The translations under genes were made by a program, and so were the position numbers. 26,655 nucleotides of DNA from an uncultured Muribaculaceae bacterium (GTDB taxonomy: Bacteria; Bacteroidota; Bacteroidia; Bacteroidales; Muribaculaceae). The DNA is taken from contig CAJTXU010000035.1 in NCBI GenBank assembly GCA_910584125.1, positions 1 through 26,655 of the forward strand, given 5' to 3'. The notes beneath the pieces were generated by a model. It had not been told where the DNA came from, did no database searches, and worked only from the letters and a program-made list of their open reading frames with translations. Below, one piece after another: positions 24,269 through 26,655 of the stretch (position 1 is its first letter; each line of letters opens with the position of its first letter).

Positions 24269-24520
24269 ATGGATAAGGAAGAATACATAGAACCGACCAA
24301 AGACCAGATTGTAATGGCTTTCGTCGCGTCCTGCGTCGAGTCTGTCGCCGAACGTATGAAGCTTGCATATCGCGAGGTTTTAGAGCGAATGGATAAAGTA
24401 GGAATGATTGATAACTATATTTATCCATTTTATGAGCAACTTCACACAGAAAGCCGCGAGAACCTGACTGAAAGCCTGATTGATACTTTGCAGAGATGGG
24501 AAAGCGGGAAGGATTCGTGA
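24269..24520 (+). CDS. DUF3791-like small protein, candidate antitoxin/partner
   Basis: The frame from ATG 24269 gives 83 residues, MDKEEYIEPTKDQIVMAFVA onward. It is predicted largely helical and ends YPFYEQLHTESRENLTESLI, which resembles the LHT-S/G-x2-x-I/L ending of DUF3791 proteins. The same frame is open upstream into the engB tail, but the family start and the AT-rich context favour 24269. It is the first gene of an AT-rich cassette and lies 16 nt before the DUF3990-like gene. Its function is not known to me; neighbouring-gene logic suggests it may neutralise or assist that enzyme. Confidence 0.72.
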   Translation: MDKEEYIEPTKDQIVMAFVASCVESVAERMKLAYREVLERMDKVGMIDNYIYPFYEQLHTESRENLTESLIDTLQRWESGKDS

Positions 24521-24536
24521 ACAAAGAGTGTACGTA

Positions 24537-25046
24537 ATGGATAAAGTTGAAGTCTATCATGCGGGAACTGGCAGAATCGAGCAACCGGACTGCTTGCGAG
24601 GTCGAAATAATCTTGATTTCGGAAGAGGTTTCTATATTACCGACATATATGAACAGGCCTATAATTTAGCTTTGTTAAGGTCGCACGACCGTCGGAAGCC
24701 AGCGTTGATCAACACTTATGTTTTAGACCGAAATGCTTTCATCGACAATGCCCGCACTTTGGTTTTTGATCTCTATGACAATGACTGGCTCGAGTTCATC
24801 GTCGCATGCCGCAGCGGTCAGGATGTTTGGAAGAGTTTTAATTATGTTGAAGGCGGGGTGGCAGACGACCGCGTCATCGATACAGTCAATATCTATATCC
24901 AAGGCTATATATCCAAAGAGAAAGCTCTGAGAAATCTGAGGTTTCTCAAACCCAATAACCAAATATGCATTCTTAATCAGGAGTTGCTGAATCAACATCT
25001 TGTTTTTAAAGAATGCCTTGAAATTCCTACAAATGGATTATTATAA
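24537..25046 (+). CDS. DUF3990-like protein with ADP-ribosyltransferase features
   Basis: This 169-residue protein starts EVYHAGTGRIEQPD and has DFGRGFYITDIYEQAYNLA at 27-45. A His-containing YHAG followed by a GFYxT strand and helix is the NAD-binding pattern of the ADP-ribosyltransferase fold, and DUF3990 is, as I recall, placed in that superfamily. Later conserved pieces are DWLEFIV (83-89), GGVADDRVIDTVNIYIQG (106-123) and NQICILNQELLNQHLVF (141-157). His8 and Tyr33 are candidate catalytic residues; the third residue is unclear (Gln142 or an acidic residue in the GGVADD block). Composition is more AT-rich than its neighbours. It overlaps the next gene by 14 nt. Confidence 0.78.
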   Translation: MDKVEVYHAGTGRIEQPDCLRGRNNLDFGRGFYITDIYEQAYNLALLRSHDRRKPALINTYVLDRNAFIDNARTLVFDLYDNDWLEFIVACRSGQDVWKSFNYVEGGVADDRVIDTVNIYIQGYISKEKALRNLRFLKPNNQICILNQELLNQHLVFKECLEIPTNGLL

Positions 25047-25257
25047 CAAGACACTTAAGGATATACTCAGATGGGGTAGAATCGGCGCGATAGCATGTAT
25101 TATTGCAGATCATCTGTCGATTACACCGCTGAAGGCTCTTAAGGATTTCTATCGAAGCAAGACATGTGAGAGATTTCATGATCGCGCTACAGGTCTATAT
25201 CTTTATGGAGATCATTACATAGCCGAATCCTATCTGATGGAAAAGAACATGATATGA
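25033..25257 (+). CDS. Small conserved partner protein of the DUF3990 cassette
   Basis: The frame from ATG 25033 gives 74 residues (MDYYNKTLKDILRWGRIGAI onward). It has a helical core, AIACIIADHLSITPLKALKDF, then YRSKTCERFHDRATGLYLYG and YIAESYLMEKN. The pattern S-K-T-x4-hD-x2-TGLY with a closing YI-E resembles short proteins that accompany DUF3791 and DUF3990 genes in gut Bacteroidota and Firmicutes. I know no function. It overlaps the DUF3990-like gene by 14 nt and the gtrA start by 4 nt, so translation should be coupled on both sides. Confidence 0.7.
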   Translation: MDYYNKTLKDILRWGRIGAIACIIADHLSITPLKALKDFYRSKTCERFHDRATGLYLYGDHYIAESYLMEKNMI

Positions 25258-25670
25258 GACTCAGGGAATTTGTCAACGATCGGGGCCGTAAGGCCGAGGT
25301 GATGCGGTTCGTGCTTACGGGCGGTTTCTGCACCGCCCTACAGTATGGTCCCTATGTGGTGTTTTATGAGGCTGTGGGCGTAGCGCCGGTGGTCTCGACC
25401 GTGATCAGCTACGCCATCAGTTTCGTTGCCAATTTCATCCTATCGAGCTTCTTCACCTTTCATAGCGGTCCCACGGCCCGCAAGGGCCTCGGTTTCGCGG
25501 TGAGCCACCTTGTGAACATGGGTATGCAGACCGGACTCGTCGCTCTCTTCAAAGAGATCATGCCCCCGGTGCTCGCGCTCCTTCCCGCACTGGTGATTTG
25601 CGTGCCGTGCAATTACTTCATGGTTCGCTATGTATTCAAGAGCAAATATTTTGATAAATCAACAAAATAA
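25254..25670 (+). CDS. GtrA-family membrane protein
   Basis: The 138-residue protein has four predicted membrane helices (about 17-37, 43-66, 82-100, 106-128) and a basic C terminus, as in the GtrA/DPMS family. The N-terminal RFVLTGGFCTALQYGPYVVF and the central VSTVISYAISFVANFILSSF, then FFTF, are typical. Members help move polyprenyl-linked sugars across the membrane or act in polysaccharide synthesis. No glycosyltransferase is next to it, so its substrate is unknown. Its ATG overlaps the stop of the preceding cassette gene (ATGA), while rpiB starts 11 nt after its stop. Confidence 0.9.
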   Translation: MRLREFVNDRGRKAEVMRFVLTGGFCTALQYGPYVVFYEAVGVAPVVSTVISYAISFVANFILSSFFTFHSGPTARKGLGFAVSHLVNMGMQTGLVALFKEIMPPVLALLPALVICVPCNYFMVRYVFKSKYFDKSTK

Positions 25671-25681
25671 ATCAGACACCT

Positions 25682-26125
25682 ATGAAAATCGCATTCGCAA
25701 GCGACCACGCCGGCTACGAACTCAAGCAGCATCTCATGGATATGATGCGTTCGCGCGGCTACGAGACAGTTGATTTCGGCACTCACTCCACGGAGTCGTG
25801 CGATTATCCCGCCACGGCGCATCCATGCGCCGTGGCGGTAGAGACGGGCAACTGCGCGTTCGGCATCGCCATGTGCGGCACCGGCAACGGAATCTCGATG
25901 ACCCTCAACAAGCATCAGGGCATACGCGCCGCCCTATGCTGGAAGCCCGAGATCGCCGCCCTGGCCAAGCAGCACAACAACGCCAACATCCTCGTGCTCC
26001 CGGCCCGTTTCGTCACCCAGCAGGAAGCCGACAGCATCGTCGACGCCTTCCTCGACGCCAGCTTCGAGGGCGGACGCCACCAGCGCCGCATCGACAAGAT
26101 TCCCGTAGCCGGCTGTAACTGTTGA
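25682..26125 (+). CDS. rpiB: Ribose-5-phosphate isomerase B
   Basis: The 147-residue enzyme interconverts ribose 5-phosphate and ribulose 5-phosphate in the pentose phosphate pathway. Family residues are Asp8-His9 (ASDHAG), Cys65 in the catalytic-base loop MCGTGNGISM (64-73), His98 in QHNNAN and Arg109 in PARF. The length is normal for RpiB/LacAB-type proteins. It starts 11 nt after gtrA and ends 3 nt before folB, consistent with one transcription unit. Confidence 0.97.
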   Translation: MKIAFASDHAGYELKQHLMDMMRSRGYETVDFGTHSTESCDYPATAHPCAVAVETGNCAFGIAMCGTGNGISMTLNKHQGIRAALCWKPEIAALAKQHNNANILVLPARFVTQQEADSIVDAFLDASFEGGRHQRRIDKIPVAGCNC

Positions 26126-26128
26126 GGC

Positions 26129-26488
26129 ATGGGCAGTTTCTTGATTCGGCTCGACGACATGCGCTTCTATTCACGCATCGGTGTCTTCGGGCAGGAGCGT
26201 CGTGTGGGCAACGAGTTCAGCGTGAGCATGCGCCTCAGGGTGGACGCGACCGCATTCCGGAATGAATGTCTCGACACCACCGTGTCGTATGCCGACGTCT
26301 ACGAACTGGTCCGAGCCCGGATGGGGGAGGAATGGCTCCTGCTCGAGAGTGTGGCCAAGACCATTGCCGACGACATTCACAACCGCTTTGAAAACGTCAC
26401 CGAGGCGTGTGTCAGGATCGACAAACTCGCTCCGCCCATCGCCGGGATACAAGGAACGTGCGGCGTCGAGTATGATGCAACATTCTGA
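26129..26488 (+). CDS. folB: Dihydroneopterin aldolase
   Basis: The 119-residue protein cleaves 7,8-dihydroneopterin to 6-hydroxymethyl-dihydropterin and glycolaldehyde in folate synthesis. The start IRLDDMRFYSRIGVFGQERR carries the conserved glutamate (about 23). Tyr54 in SYADVYELV, Glu73 in LLESVAKTIADDI and Lys99 in RIDKLAPPI line the pterin site. No other folate gene is present in the window. It begins 3 nt after the rpiB stop, and no terminator is seen before the tRNA promoter. Confidence 0.95.
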   Translation: MGSFLIRLDDMRFYSRIGVFGQERRVGNEFSVSMRLRVDATAFRNECLDTTVSYADVYELVRARMGEEWLLLESVAKTIADDIHNRFENVTEACVRIDKLAPPIAGIQGTCGVEYDATF

Positions 26489-26544
26489 TACATAACGTTA
26501 TCGCATCGGAGGTGAAAAATAATCGCAAAAAAAGTCTCCGAAAA

Positions 26545-26576
26545 TTTGGTCAATTCAGAAAAAAGCAGTAATTTTG
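26545..26576 (+). promoter_or_regulatory. tRNA-Arg promoter
   Basis: TTTG (26545-26548), a 20-nt spacer and TAATTTTG (26569-26576) match the Bacteroidota consensus perfectly. Transcription should begin near 26583, about 20 bp before the mature tRNA. Confidence 0.8.
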
Positions 26577-26602
26577 CAATCGCAAATCGGAAATGATTGC
26601 AA

Positions 26603-26655
26603 GGCTCCTTAGCTCAACTGAATAGAGCATCTGACTACGGATCAGAAGGTTACAG
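26603..26655 (+). tRNA. tRNA-Arg (anticodon ACG), 3' end cut by window edge
   Basis: The sequence folds as a tRNA: acceptor strand GGCTCCT (26603-26609), TA, D arm GCTC...GAGC (26612-26628), and anticodon stem TCTGA/TCAGA around loop CTACGGA (26635-26641). The anticodon is ACG at 26637-26639. The variable loop and the start of the T arm follow, and the window ends before the T loop and 3' acceptor strand. Confidence 0.93.

Noticed and set aside
26504..26540. Possible terminator after folB (CGGAG/CTCCG)
   Set aside because: The stem is only 5 bp with a loop of more than 20 nt and no T-tract follows.

Overview
The window looks like a piece of a Bacteroidales chromosome, most likely Muribaculaceae-like. 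Three things suggest this: promoters of the Bacteroidota form (TTTG or TTG about 20 nt upstream of TAnnTTTG) recur before many genes; the starts lack Shine-Dalgarno sequences and are A-rich; and the gene content fits (GSI-type glutamine synthetase, PPDK, ThrA-like aspartokinase, a secreted protein with a Bacteroidales C-terminal tail). The family assignment is an inference from style, not from a database search.

Region 1 (1-9914) is a complete type I-C CRISPR-Cas locus read on the minus strand. The operon runs cas3, cas5c, cas8c (with a probable internal cas11c start), cas7c, cas4, cas1, cas2. It is followed by an AT-rich leader and an array of at least 30 identical 32-nt repeats that runs off the left edge. 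A hairpin-bearing 116-bp gap separates the effector genes from the adaptation genes. The two leader-distal spacers encode the same peptide position in diverged homologues, so they record two captures of one target gene.

Region 2 (9915-18270) is GC-richer core metabolism: PPDK (minus), an RlmD-type 23S rRNA methyltransferase and an MscS channel (plus), a HesA/MoeB/ThiF-like enzyme (minus, convergent with and overlapping mscS), and glutamine synthetase I (minus). Good intrinsic terminators follow ppdK and glnA.

Region 3 (18270-22190) holds a membrane polyferredoxin gene overlapping a tiny GTG-start ferredoxin. These are divergent from an OxyR-type regulator with overlapping promoters. A GNAT acetyltransferase and a secreted protein of mosaic composition follow.

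Region 4 (22190-26655) is a tightly packed plus-strand run: ThrA-type aspartokinase without homoserine dehydrogenase, EngB GTPase, an AT-rich three-gene cassette (DUF3791-like, DUF3990/ADP-ribosyltransferase-like, small partner protein), GtrA, RpiB and FolB. It ends with a tRNA-Arg(ACG) cut by the right edge. The cassette is the best candidate for a poorly described system: it looks like a toxin-antitoxin or defence module inserted into a housekeeping operon.
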